A stretch of 37,784 bases of DNA. It comes from an uncultured Faecalibacterium sp. (lineage in GTDB: Bacteria > Bacillota > Clostridia > Oscillospirales > Ruminococcaceae). Where the stretch lies: contig CAKSZU010000011.1 in the NCBI GenBank assembly GCA_934526125.1, forward strand, positions 1 through 37,784, given 5' to 3'. Under the pieces are notes generated by a model. The model saw only the letters and a list, made by a program, of their open reading frames with translations, had not been told where the DNA came from and searched no databases. How positions within the stretch are numbered: position 1 is the first letter of the stretch; each line of letters begins with the position of its first letter. Positions 31,279-37,784 of the stretch are shown one piece after another. A program made the position numbers and the translations under genes.

Positions 31279-31312
31279 TGTGAAAAACCACCTTTCTCTT
31301 TTTCGTCATTTA

Positions 31313-31321
31313 TGGTATTCT
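31313..31321 (+). promoter_or_regulatory. Extended -10 promoter of dacF
   Basis: TG-G-TATTCT, 45 bp before the start; no clear -35. Confidence 0.5.
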
Positions 31322-31365
31322 TGTAACAGCGATTGTGCAAAGTTCAAGCTTCCGGAGGATACGCT

Positions 31366-32655
31366 ATGCAGAAATCTTCTTTTTTCCGCCGGGCAGCGGC
31401 CCTGCTGCTGACAGCGGCACTGGCCCTGACCTGCCTTCTGCCCGCTCTGGCCGTTTATGAGATGCCCATCCAGACCGCCAACGAGGGCGAGTCGGTCTAT
31501 CTGTTCAACGCAGACACCGGCAAGCCCATTCTGGAACAGAACGCCGAGCAGCAGCGGTACATTGCCAGCCTGACCAAGATGATGACCGCCCTGCTGTTTC
31601 TGGAAAGCGGCAAGGACCTGAACGAAGAGATCACCATCCCCGCCAGCCTGACCCAAGAGTTCCGGGACATCCAGAACGCCAACGGCAGCACCATGAACCT
31701 GCGCATCGGCGAGACCGTGCGCCGGATCGACCTGCTGTACGGCCTGCTGGTGGCCAGCGCCAACGATGCCGCCAGCGTCATTGCCAGCGATGTATCCGGC
31801 GGCGACCTGACTGCCTTTGTGGCCCTGATGAACCAGCGGGCCAAAGAGCTGGGCTGCACCAGCACCAGCTTTACCTGCGTCCACGGCCTGTATGACTACG
31901 GCAACGTCTCCTCGGCGAAGGATCTGGCCCTGATCGCGCAGGCCTGCGCCGCCAACGAGACCTACATGCAGGTGGCCAATACCCTCAGCTACACCCTGCC
32001 TGCCACCAACCTGCACCAGACCGAGCGGACCATCACCTCCACCAATCTGATGCTGAACCCGGAGTATCCCTACTACCGGGATTACATCCGGGGCATGAAG
32101 ACCGGCTTCACCACCCTTGCGGGCCGGTGCTATGTGACCTCTGCCCAGAAGGACGGCCACACCTATGGGCTGGTGATCCTGGGGTCGGATCTGGACAACA
32201 TCTACAAGGAAGCTTCTGAGATCCTCGACTGGGCCTTTGCCAGCTTCTCCGAGCGGAAGCTCATCGACACCGACACCGTGCTGACCACCGCGCCCCTGAG
32301 CAAGTGCCGCTCCTCTTCGGAAGTGGAGCTTTACGCCGCGGAGGAAGTCAGCGGCTATGGCCACGCCGACGATGCCGTGACCTGCACCTTCGACCTGCCG
32401 GAGGACCTGTCGGCCACCGTCAAGTCCGGGGCCGTCATCGGCAGGGCCACCGTCTATCTGGACGGCTACGAGGTGGGCACCGTGGATCTGGTGACCCATC
32501 GGGAATATGTATCGGATTTCCGCACCGACCTGAAAACCACCCTGCTGCTCATGGCAGCCCTCATCGTCATTCTGGCGGTGCTGGGCTTCTTCACCATAGT
32601 AGCCGGAGGCGGGTCCCTGAATCTGGGACGGCGGAAACGGGTACGGAGAAGATGA
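31366..32655 (+). CDS. dacF: D-alanyl-D-alanine carboxypeptidase (DacF/PBP5 type)
   Basis: 429 residues from the ATG at 31366, which has GGAGG 7 bases upstream. Signal peptide MQKSSFFRR... with cut after ALA (about 29). The three penicillin-binding motifs are SLTK (about 68-71), SAN in 'ASANDAAS' and KTG in 'MKTGFTTLAG'. A C-terminal beta domain and one membrane helix (about 395-420) anchor it to the outside of the membrane. It trims the terminal D-Ala of peptidoglycan pentapeptides. Confidence 0.95.
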   Translation: MQKSSFFRRAAALLLTAALALTCLLPALAVYEMPIQTANEGESVYLFNADTGKPILEQNAEQQRYIASLTKMMTALLFLESGKDLNEEITIPASLTQEFRDIQNANGSTMNLRIGETVRRIDLLYGLLVASANDAASVIASDVSGGDLTAFVALMNQRAKELGCTSTSFTCVHGLYDYGNVSSAKDLALIAQACAANETYMQVANTLSYTLPATNLHQTERTITSTNLMLNPEYPYYRDYIRGMKTGFTTLAGRCYVTSAQKDGHTYGLVILGSDLDNIYKEASEILDWAFASFSERKLIDTDTVLTTAPLSKCRSSSEVELYAAEEVSGYGHADDAVTCTFDLPEDLSATVKSGAVIGRATVYLDGYEVGTVDLVTHREYVSDFRTDLKTTLLLMAALIVILAVLGFFTIVAGGGSLNLGRRKRVRRR

Positions 32656-32666
32656 TCTGAATTCAG

Positions 32667-32704
32667 GAGCTGCCGCACGGAATGCTGTGCGGCAGCTCTT
32701 TTTT
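32667..32704 (+). terminator. Terminator of dacF
   Basis: GAGCTGCCGCAC / GTGCGGCAGCTC perfect stem plus T6. Confidence 0.92.
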
Positions 32705-32715
32705 GCCCGTGTTTT

Positions 32716-32770
32716 TGCCCTCTCAGTCTCGCTGACGCTCGCCAGCTCCCCCAAAGGGGGAGCCAGGGGC
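32716..32770. repeat. Interspersed palindromic repeat, copy B
   Basis: Same plan and ends as copy A (29658-29712): GCCCTCTCAGTC, a central GCTGACGCTC part and GCTCCCCC-AAA-GGGGGAGC. Confidence 0.75.
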
Positions 32771-32809
32771 AATCCAAGATATTGCAGCAGCTGTCCTCTG
32801 TGATGGTTT

Positions 32810-32860
32810 GCCTCTCCCTTTGGGAGAGGCGGCATTGCGTAAGCAATGACGGAGAGGGCA
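32810..32860. repeat. Interspersed palindromic repeat, related type C
   Basis: GCCTCTCCC-TTT-GGGAGAGGC followed by CATTGC-GTAA-GCAATG and GACGGAGAGGGC. It is related to copies A and B in reverse orientation. Copies B and C flank a 39-bp spacer between dacF and holB. Confidence 0.7.
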
Positions 32861-32879
32861 AGCCCGCCGACCGCTTCGC

Positions 32880-33845
32880 TCAGAAGGTCCGGAATTTCGA
32901 TGCCAGAACCGTCAGTGTGATCTTGGGGTTGACCTGGGCGTTGAGGCGCTGGATGGCCGCATCGGCCGCTGCGAGGGTCCTGCGGGCGGTTTCGCCCTGC
33001 ACCGGAGCCCGGGATACCCCCCGCAGTCCGGCCGCTGCAACGGCCCGCAGATCCGTCAGGAGGGCTGCGGCACCGGCCTTATCCTTTTCGTAGGCCGCGA
33101 GCAGGACGGCGGCCGAATAGCTGTCCCTGGCGGCGGCCGCCTTTGCAAGGGTCATGGCCTTGTCCACCTGGGCCCGGCGGGCCTCGTCCCGGGCGGCCGC
33201 CAGCACCATGCCGATGTGGCCGTCAAAAAGCTCGCTGTAAAGCTCTGCATCCTTTTTGTCCACGCCCTGCGCCGTACAGTAGCGGGCGCAGTCGGCGGGG
33301 GAGACCGGGGCCATGGCAAAGCTGATGCAGCGGCTCCGGATGGTGGGCAGGACGCCCGCCAGCGAATCGGCCGTCAGGAGGAACAGTACCCCCTCCGGGG
33401 GCTCCTCCATGACCTTCAGCAGGGCGTTGGCGGACTCCTCGTTCATCCGCTCCACATGGTAGAGCAGGACGGCGCGGCCCTCCGCCGAAAGGCTGGTGTT
33501 GAAGATCTCGCTGCGCATGGCAGTGACCTGACTGACCAGATATTTTCCGCCCGCGCCCATGCCGGTGACGGAGATGGCCTCCCGGACGATACCGGTCTCG
33601 ATCTGGCCGCTGTCGCGCTTGCCGGGTTTGCCCACGGCGCGGCAGCACTCGCCCCGGAGCAGGGCCTCGGCGGGGGCGCCGCCCTGGGGGTAGAGATAAT
33701 CCGCCGCCACGCAGCGGGCGGCAAAGCCTGCACCCAGCCCCTCTTCGCCCACCAGCAGGATGCTGTGGGTCAGGCGGCGGCCGGCCAGCATCAGGCGGAT
33801 GCCGGTCTTGAGTTCCGCGTTGCCCTCCAGTCGTTCGATCATCAT
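32880..33845 (-). CDS. holB: DNA polymerase III delta' subunit
   Basis: 321 residues, AAA+ clamp-loader fold. 'RAVLLYHVERMNEESANALLKVMEEPPEG' and 'LLTADSLAGVLPTIRSRC' are the conserved sensor and arginine-finger (SRC) regions of gamma/delta' subunits. The P-loop area reads 'GEEGLGAG' without GKT, as expected for delta', which does not hydrolyse ATP. It loads the sliding clamp at the replication fork. Its ATG overlaps the preceding gene's stop by 4 bp. Confidence 0.93.
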   Translation of the reverse strand: MMIERLEGNAELKTGIRLMLAGRRLTHSILLVGEEGLGAGFAARCVAADYLYPQGGAPAEALLRGECCRAVGKPGKRDSGQIETGIVREAISVTGMGAGGKYLVSQVTAMRSEIFNTSLSAEGRAVLLYHVERMNEESANALLKVMEEPPEGVLFLLTADSLAGVLPTIRSRCISFAMAPVSPADCARYCTAQGVDKKDAELYSELFDGHIGMVLAAARDEARRAQVDKAMTLAKAAAARDSYSAAVLLAAYEKDKAGAAALLTDLRAVAAAGLRGVSRAPVQGETARRTLAAADAAIQRLNAQVNPKITLTVLASKFRTF

Positions 33846-34480
33846 CGCTTATTCTTCCGTTTCCACTGCTCCCGGCGCACCCAGGCACGGATGCTGCGCC
33901 AGGCCTGCGGGCCGAAGAAGAGCAGGAAGCCTGCCATGCAGAGCAGATAGTTCAGCTTGCCGAAGAGCCCCATGCTCAGGAAGCTGAACACCCACAGAGC
34001 GGCGGCGAACCAGCCGAAATACTTCACCTTGACCGGGATGACGAAGAAGAGCAGCACCTGTATCTCCGGATAGAGCATGGCAAAGGCCAGCAGCAGGGAG
34101 AGGGACAGGCAGTAGGTGTCGGCATAGCCCGTCAGCAGGCAGGCCAGCACGGCCCCCAGCATCCCCAGCAGAAGATAGAGGTTGAAGCGGAAGTCGCCCC
34201 ACTCCTTTTCCAGTGCGCTGCCGATGAACCAGGTGAAATAGATGCCCAGCACCACGCTGAGGGGCCCGCCGCCGGAGAAGGGGACGAACACAAAGGTCAG
34301 CACCCGCCAGATCTGGCCCGCCAGCAGCCCGTCACGGCTCAGGGAGAGGGCAAAGGAGATATACTGGTTGACGAACAGCTCAATGGCGTACACCAGGATC
34401 TGCCCGCCGATCAGGACATTGATGAGATTGGGGATGCAGAACCGGCCGTACTTGCGTTCCAGCTTGGTGATCCAGTTCAT
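33842..34480 (-). CDS. Rhomboid-fold membrane protein without catalytic residues
   Basis: 212 residues from the ATG at 34480 (GGAGG upstream). Six hydrophobic segments; 'GQIWRVLTFVFVP', 'GIYFTWFIGSALEKEWG' and 'LYLLLGMLGAVLACL' are arranged as in rhomboid-like proteins. The GxSG serine and the late catalytic His are not seen, so it is probably an inactive pseudoprotease. The basic tail ends in KRKNKR. It is cotranscribed with holB from a promoter at 34545-34573. Confidence 0.83.
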   Translation of the reverse strand: MNWITKLERKYGRFCIPNLINVLIGGQILVYAIELFVNQYISFALSLSRDGLLAGQIWRVLTFVFVPFSGGGPLSVVLGIYFTWFIGSALEKEWGDFRFNLYLLLGMLGAVLACLLTGYADTYCLSLSLLLAFAMLYPEIQVLLFFVIPVKVKYFGWFAAALWVFSFLSMGLFGKLNYLLCMAGFLLFFGPQAWRSIRAWVRREQWKRKNKR

Positions 34481-34544
34481 AGGCAGAGGCCTCCGTCTTT
34501 CTAAAAATTTCTGCCCCTGTACGCGGGGCTTTTCTCTACCGCTC

Positions 34545-34573
34545 ATTGTATCATGATTGGGCAGGCCATTCAA
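34545..34573 (-). promoter_or_regulatory. Promoter of the rhomboid-like - holB operon
   Basis: TTGAAT, 17 bp, TACAAT on the minus strand, with a TG before the -10. A DnaA-box-like TTGTTCACA (34591-34583) lies just upstream. Confidence 0.75.
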
Positions 34574-34582
34574 GGAAAACAC

Positions 34583-35009
34583 TGTGAACAAATGCAGTTG
34601 GCTGTCTGCACCGCCGAGTGCCAAAACGGCAGGTTGTATCCATTTTTGTCGCCTCCGGATGGACTTATCCACTTTTTCCACCGGGTTTTCCACGGAAAAT
34701 GTGAAAAAAAGCCCGGTTTTCCCACGATGTTTTCCACTTTTTCCACTGAGTTTTCCACATTTTCTGAGGGGCGCATTTATACGCGATGTATTTTCCGGCG
34801 GGGCGGAAGTCGATTTTTCCGGCAGGAGAGGGCTTTTCCACCTTTTTTCTGAAAGAAAGTCGAGGCTCCGGATTTACTTTTTTACACTGCGCCCTTCGAC
34901 AGCCTTCCCCGATTCTCCCGTTTGGAATCCGGGGCGGTGAAGTTTTCCACACCCCGTTCCCTCAAAAATCCCCCTGTGGAAAACCGTGGGAAAACTCCGG
35001 TTTTCCACA
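34583..35009. other. Cluster of DnaA-box-like 9-mers (oriC or DnaA-titration locus)
   Basis: TTTTCCACA or close relatives of TTATCCACA occur at 34665, 34674, 34686, 34730, 34739, 34751, 34834, 34943 and 35001 on the plus strand, and at 34975 and 34583 inverted; weaker copies lie at 34717 and 34985. Four are exact TTTTCCACA. Two triplets with spacing 9 and 12 bp repeat with a 65-bp offset. No gene is present from 34481 to 35064. dnaA itself is not in the window. Confidence 0.72.
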
Positions 35010-35057
35010 AAACAAAACGGCCCTCTCCGCCTGCAGACAGGGGCAGAGAGGACCGTG
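35008..35057 (-). terminator. Terminator of mgtE
   Basis: On the minus strand CGGTCCTCTC...GAGAGGGCCG hairpin followed by TTTTGTTTTG. Confidence 0.8.
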
Positions 35058-35064
35058 ATCTGAT

Positions 35065-36636
35065 TTACATCATATTGCGGAACACCAGCTGTGCGATCTG
35101 GAAATAGAGGATCAGACTGCAGGCGTCCACGATGGTGGTGATGAAGGGCGTTGCCATGATAGCGGGGTCCGCGCCCAGCTTCTTGGCCGCCAGCGGCAGC
35201 ATGCCGCCCACCAGCTTGGCCAGGATGACGCTGAAGAACAGGGACACGCTGACCACAACGGCATAGCCCATGACGTTGTCGTACTGTCCAGCAAAGATGA
35301 AGGTGTACATCAGGTAGATGCGCAGGCCGTTCACAAGGCCCAGGACCGCGCCCACAATGGCGGAGACCCGCAGCTCCTTGCCCAGCACACGCAGGAAGTC
35401 CGAAGGCTCCACCTCGCCCAGAGCCAGACCGCGGACCATCAGGGTGCTGATCTGGTTGCCGCAGTTGCCGGCGGTGTCCATCAGCATGGGCATGAAGGAG
35501 ACCAGCAGCGGCAGGCTGACGAAGGCTTCCTCGTAGTGGGTGGTGACCATGCCGGTGAAGGTCGCAGACAGCATCAGGATCAGCAGCCAGGGGATGCGCT
35601 GCTTGGCGTGGGTCCAGACGCTGGTGCCGAAGTAGGTGGTGGCATCGTCGTCCGGCAGAATGGCGGCCATCTTCTGCATATCCTCGGTGGACTCGTCGGT
35701 CAGGACGTCGATTGCATCGTCGATGGTGATGATACCCACGAACATGCCCTCGTTGTCCAGGACCGGCATGGCGGTGAAGTCGTAGCGCTGCATCTCACGG
35801 GCCACATACTCCTGGTCATCGGTGACCTTCACGGTGACCACGTTGTCGTCCATGATCTCGGAGATGGGGGTATCCGGGTCGGACAGCAGCAGGCTGCGGG
35901 CCGACACGACGCCCAGCAGGCGGTTCCTCTCCACCACATAGCTGGTGTAGACGGTCTCGGCGTTCTCGCCCTGATGCCGGATGGCGGCCAGTGCCTGGCT
36001 CACGTTCATCTCTTTTTTCAGGCGGACGTATTCGGGGGTCATCAGGCTGCCGGCGGAGCTTTCCGGGTAGTTCAGCAGCTTGTTCAGGCTCTCGCGGGTC
36101 TGCTTGGAGGATTTCTCCAGCACCCGTTTCACCACGCCCGCAGGCATATCTTCCAGCAGGTCGGCGGCATCGTCCAGACTCATCTCTTCGATGGCGCTCA
36201 CCAGCTCCACGTCCGAGAAGGCGTTGACCAGATCGTCCCTGGCTTCGTCGGACATATAGGCAAAGGCCTCGGTGGCCACGTCCTTTTTCAGCAGACGGAA
36301 CACCACAAGGCGGTTGTTTTCGTCCAGCTCTTCCAGCAGTTCGGCCAGGTCGGCGGGCTGCTCTTCCTCGGTGACCTCGCGCAGCTTGACATACTGCTTT
36401 TTCACCAGCATCTTCAGCAGGCGGCTCTTGGTCAGCATCTCGGGGTCGGCCTTGACTTCCTCGTCCCGGGCCTCCTCTTTTTCGGCCTCCCGGATGTCCT
36501 GCTTGAGGTCCTCGGTGGCTTCCTCGTTCAGGTCCTCGGCCAGCTTCTGCCGCACCTCGGCCGGGATGTCGGCGGGCAGTTCCTGCACCGGAAGAGATGC
36601 CTCAGCCACAGTCGTTTTCTTTTCTTCCATTTCCAT
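35065..36636 (-). CDS. mgtE: MgtE-type magnesium transporter
   Basis: 523 residues. An acidic Lys/Glu-rich extension (1-70) precedes the MgtE N domain (helical repeats, 'ADLAELLEELDENNR'). A pair of CBS domains follows ('MTPEYVRLKKEMNVSQALA', 'MDDNVVTVKVTDDQEYVA'), with a plug helix and five C-terminal membrane helices ('DTAGNCGNQISTLMVRGLALGE' holds the channel motif, read in parts). It is a Mg2+ channel gated by cytosolic Mg2+. GGAGG precedes the ATG. A 266-nt leader with a small ORF and terminator-like hairpin lies upstream. Confidence 0.95.
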   Translation of the reverse strand: MEMEEKKTTVAEASLPVQELPADIPAEVRQKLAEDLNEEATEDLKQDIREAEKEEARDEEVKADPEMLTKSRLLKMLVKKQYVKLREVTEEEQPADLAELLEELDENNRLVVFRLLKKDVATEAFAYMSDEARDDLVNAFSDVELVSAIEEMSLDDAADLLEDMPAGVVKRVLEKSSKQTRESLNKLLNYPESSAGSLMTPEYVRLKKEMNVSQALAAIRHQGENAETVYTSYVVERNRLLGVVSARSLLLSDPDTPISEIMDDNVVTVKVTDDQEYVAREMQRYDFTAMPVLDNEGMFVGIITIDDAIDVLTDESTEDMQKMAAILPDDDATTYFGTSVWTHAKQRIPWLLILMLSATFTGMVTTHYEEAFVSLPLLVSFMPMLMDTAGNCGNQISTLMVRGLALGEVEPSDFLRVLGKELRVSAIVGAVLGLVNGLRIYLMYTFIFAGQYDNVMGYAVVVSVSLFFSVILAKLVGGMLPLAAKKLGADPAIMATPFITTIVDACSLILYFQIAQLVFRNMM

Positions 36637-36902
36637 TTTGCGTACCTCCTACCGTGTTCCGGCGGACAGCACCAGGCGCAAAACAAAAAGCGCCGCCATC
36701 GGCCCGCAGAGGCTCCGCCCCCGCGCGCACAAAGCCGCGCCCTTTCTCCCCGCTGAGAAGTAAAAGTCTACCTCTTACCGGGCAAAAAAGGCGAACGCAG
36801 CCTGCTTTTTCTTCCGTCCTGTCGCACCAAATCCGCATCTTCGACTATGATCCGGGTCCATTGTCCTGCGTTCACCTCCTGAAGCTCCTAAAAATCTTAT
36901 CC
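36637..36902 (-). promoter_or_regulatory. Long mgtE leader with attenuator-like structure
   Basis: It runs from the expected start point (about 36902) to the mgtE start. GGTGAACGCAG (36876-36866) can pair over 65 nt with CTGCGTTCGCC (36800-36790), and T6 follows, giving a terminator-like fold whose 5' arm covers the ribosome site of the leader ORF. A second GC-rich part ending CGGCGC-TTTTT (about 36685-36700) lies nearer mgtE. I do not recognise the M-box consensus here. Confidence 0.55.
36775..36861 (-). CDS. MgtL-like leader peptide of mgtE (28 codons)
   Basis: The peptide opens MDPDHSRRCGFG and ends KKKQAAFAFFAR. The first four residues, M-[D/E]-P-D, and the early Arg pair match the plan of enterobacterial MgtL, whose acidic-proline start destabilises ribosomes at low Mg2+ and so controls mgtA. 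AGGAGGTGA lies 13 bases from the ATG, slightly far, and a nearer AGGA is 2 bases away. The ORF spans the 3' arm of the terminator-like stem. Existence of the ORF is seen; Mg2+ sensing is inference. Confidence 0.5.
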   Translation of the reverse strand: MDPDHSRRCGFGATGRKKKQAAFAFFAR

Positions 36903-36909
36903 ATCTTTT

Positions 36910-36938
36910 ATTATAGCGTTCCCCAAAAGACCGGTCAA
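36910..36938 (-). promoter_or_regulatory. mgtE promoter
   Basis: TTGACC, 17 bp, TATAAT on the minus strand, about 275 bp before the mgtE start, which defines the long leader. Confidence 0.85.
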
Positions 36939-36975
36939 CCCTCAATCCGCCGAAAGAAAGGGGAAATTTCCGGCA

Positions 36976-37094
36976 AAACGCAGAGATCCCCTTCCAGTGC
37001 TTGCGGACCACTGGAAGGGGATCTCTGTTTGGATATTGCCTTGGTGTGAGGAGGAATCATGTACAAGGAATCGGTTGCGGCCCCGGTTCCTTAT
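36976..37094 (-). ncRNA. Small RNA with anti-Shine-Dalgarno loop, copy B
   Basis: Minus strand. Extended -10 TG-C-TATACT (37109-37101) precedes it. A perfect 19-bp terminator stem (36981-36999 / 37009-37027) with CGTTTTG ends it. AUUCCUCCUCAC lies in a loop closed by a perfect CCUUG / CAAGG stem. It is paralogous to 30489-30607: the loop and flanks are conserved, the promoter's -35 and terminator bases differ with pairing kept. It lies directly upstream of the mgtE promoter. Confidence 0.72.
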
Positions 37095-37164
37095 GTCCGT
37101 AGTATAGCACGAATTGCACGGCTTTTCATGAAAATCTTATGAAGAAACTGTAAAATAGGGGAAG

Positions 37165-37203
37165 GCAAAAATACGCCCCGCTCACCTTACGGTGGGCGGG
37201 GCG
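37165..37203 (-). terminator. Terminator facing the nifJ transcript
   Basis: CGCCCCGCCCACC / GGTGAGCGGGGCG (one G-T pair) followed by TATTTTTG on the minus strand. It is 372 bp from the nifJ stop, so the transcript has a long 3' part. Confidence 0.85.
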
Positions 37204-37574
37204 CTAAAAACGCAGACCGTTTTTGACTGCGGCAAGATCCCTGCAAGGCAGGTCTTATGCAGCAGGCGGAGCAAGGTATCTGCAGGCAGACCTTATGCTC
37301 CTGACACACGCGGGGTGTGCTTTCAAGGACCCTCGCGGGCGCTTTGGTATCTCAGGCCTCTGCCGGGCTGCGGTTCGCGGGCCGCAGCAGGCAGGGGAAT
37401 GAAATCAGGGATCACACAAGTCTCTGTGCTGAAGGTTCATCGTTTTTCCGGGATCAGCGGGCGGGGCCGCAGTTTCGCACTGCTGCGTTGCGCAGTATTC
37501 GCCAGTGCGGAGCAGCCGCCTTGCGGACTAGGGTGCCGCTGCGGCCAATGCCAGCCGGAACGCCGGGAGAAAGA
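37204..37574. other. Structured non-coding stretch between nifJ and its terminator
   Basis: No convincing gene. Tandem hairpins 37232-37260 and 37271-37298 are related copies with covarying stems. Further hairpins are CACAC/GTGTG (about 37305), GCTGCGG/CCGCAGC (about 37374-37395) and a nested CGCACTG-CTGCG/CGCAG-CAGTGCG (37476-37509). It may be a structured 3' UTR, a processed RNA or several REP-like repeats. Confidence 0.5.
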
Positions 37575-37784
37575 TTACTTGTACAGCTCGACCAGACGGG
37601 TCAGGTGCTCGTAACGATCGTTTGCAACCTGCTCGTTGCGTGCGAACAGAGTCTTTGCGCGCTCGGGGAATGCACGGGTCAGGCGGCTGTAACGGGTCTC
37701 GTTTGCCAGCAGTGCCTGATACTTCTCGGCATCCACAGCCTTGGAGGTCAGGGTGAAGGGGTTCTTGCCCTGAGCCTTGTTGGC
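37575..37784 (-). CDS. nifJ: Pyruvate:ferredoxin oxidoreductase, C-terminal end (partial)
   Basis: The last 69 codons are present; the gene continues past the window edge. 'GKNPFTLTSKAVDAEKYQAL', then 'ETRYSRLTRAFPERAKTLF' and 'DRYEHLTRLVELYK' are the typical C-terminus of the large single-chain NifJ/PFOR. The full enzyme splits pyruvate with CoA into acetyl-CoA and CO2 and reduces ferredoxin, which matches the ferredoxin gene at 26515. Confidence 0.9.
   Translation of the reverse strand, partial: ANKAQGKNPFTLTSKAVDAEKYQALLANETRYSRLTRAFPERAKTLFARNEQVANDRYEHLTRLVELYK

Noticed and set aside
36640..36902. M-box (Mg2+) riboswitch in the mgtE leader
   Set aside because: I could not find the typical conserved core of the M-box; the leader is too short and different. 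A covariance-model search would decide.
1..37784. CRISPR arrays, rRNA genes, insertion sequences
   Set aside because: I saw no regularly spaced identical repeats with unique spacers, no rRNA sequence and no transposase gene in the window.

Overview
The window looks like the chromosome of a GC-rich, Gram-positive gut anaerobe of the Faecalibacterium / Oscillospiraceae type (inferred). The grounds are very GC-rich housekeeping genes with strong GGAGG ribosome binding sites, a pyruvate:ferredoxin oxidoreductase, a tiny clostridial 2[4Fe-4S] ferredoxin, a two-subunit Fe-S L-serine dehydratase, a fused FeoA-FeoB, and the Firmicute order ricT - trmN6-like - rsmI.

Region 1 (216-9421) is an integrated element of about 9.2 kb, visibly more AT-rich than the rest. 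It lies between two identical 47-bp copies of the 3' end of a tRNA-Arg(ACG) gene. A tyrosine integrase and a CI-like repressor read left. From a shared control region two tiny paralogous HTH proteins, an excisionase-like protein and a RepA-type AAA helicase read right, followed by a block of phased iterons that looks like a replication origin. Beyond that are small unknown genes, an autoregulated XRE repressor with a 23-residue hydrophobic peptide gene behind it, and a hairpin-rich non-coding right end. A secreted protein gene between attL and the integrase is probable cargo. No relaxase, capsid, terminase or conjugation gene is visible, so the layout resembles a phage-inducible chromosomal island or a mobilisable element reduced to integration, control and replication.

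Region 2 (9377-26224) is core chromosome: tRNA-Arg, sdaAB-sdaAA, trigger factor, two lipoproteins, a MarR - TauE/SafE pair, feoAB followed by an orphan antitoxin-like ORF, galE, galM, a very large RND transporter, and ricT.

Region 3 (26515-33845) holds ferredoxin, a TrmN6-like methyltransferase, rsmI, a YfcE-like phosphodiesterase, birA, a Tat-type lipoprotein, a gamma-carbonic anhydrase, a DacF-type carboxypeptidase and holB, with GC-rich palindromic repeats between genes.

Region 4 (33842-37784) is the most unusual for non-coding content. It has a cluster of about a dozen DnaA-box-like 9-mers; mgtE with a long leader that encodes an M-D-P-D peptide resembling enterobacterial MgtL; the second of two paralogous small RNAs that carry an anti-Shine-Dalgarno UCCUCC loop (the first is at about 30.5 kb); and a hairpin-rich stretch after the nifJ stop codon with covarying tandem repeats. 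The window ends inside nifJ. All family assignments come from reading the sequence, with no database search.
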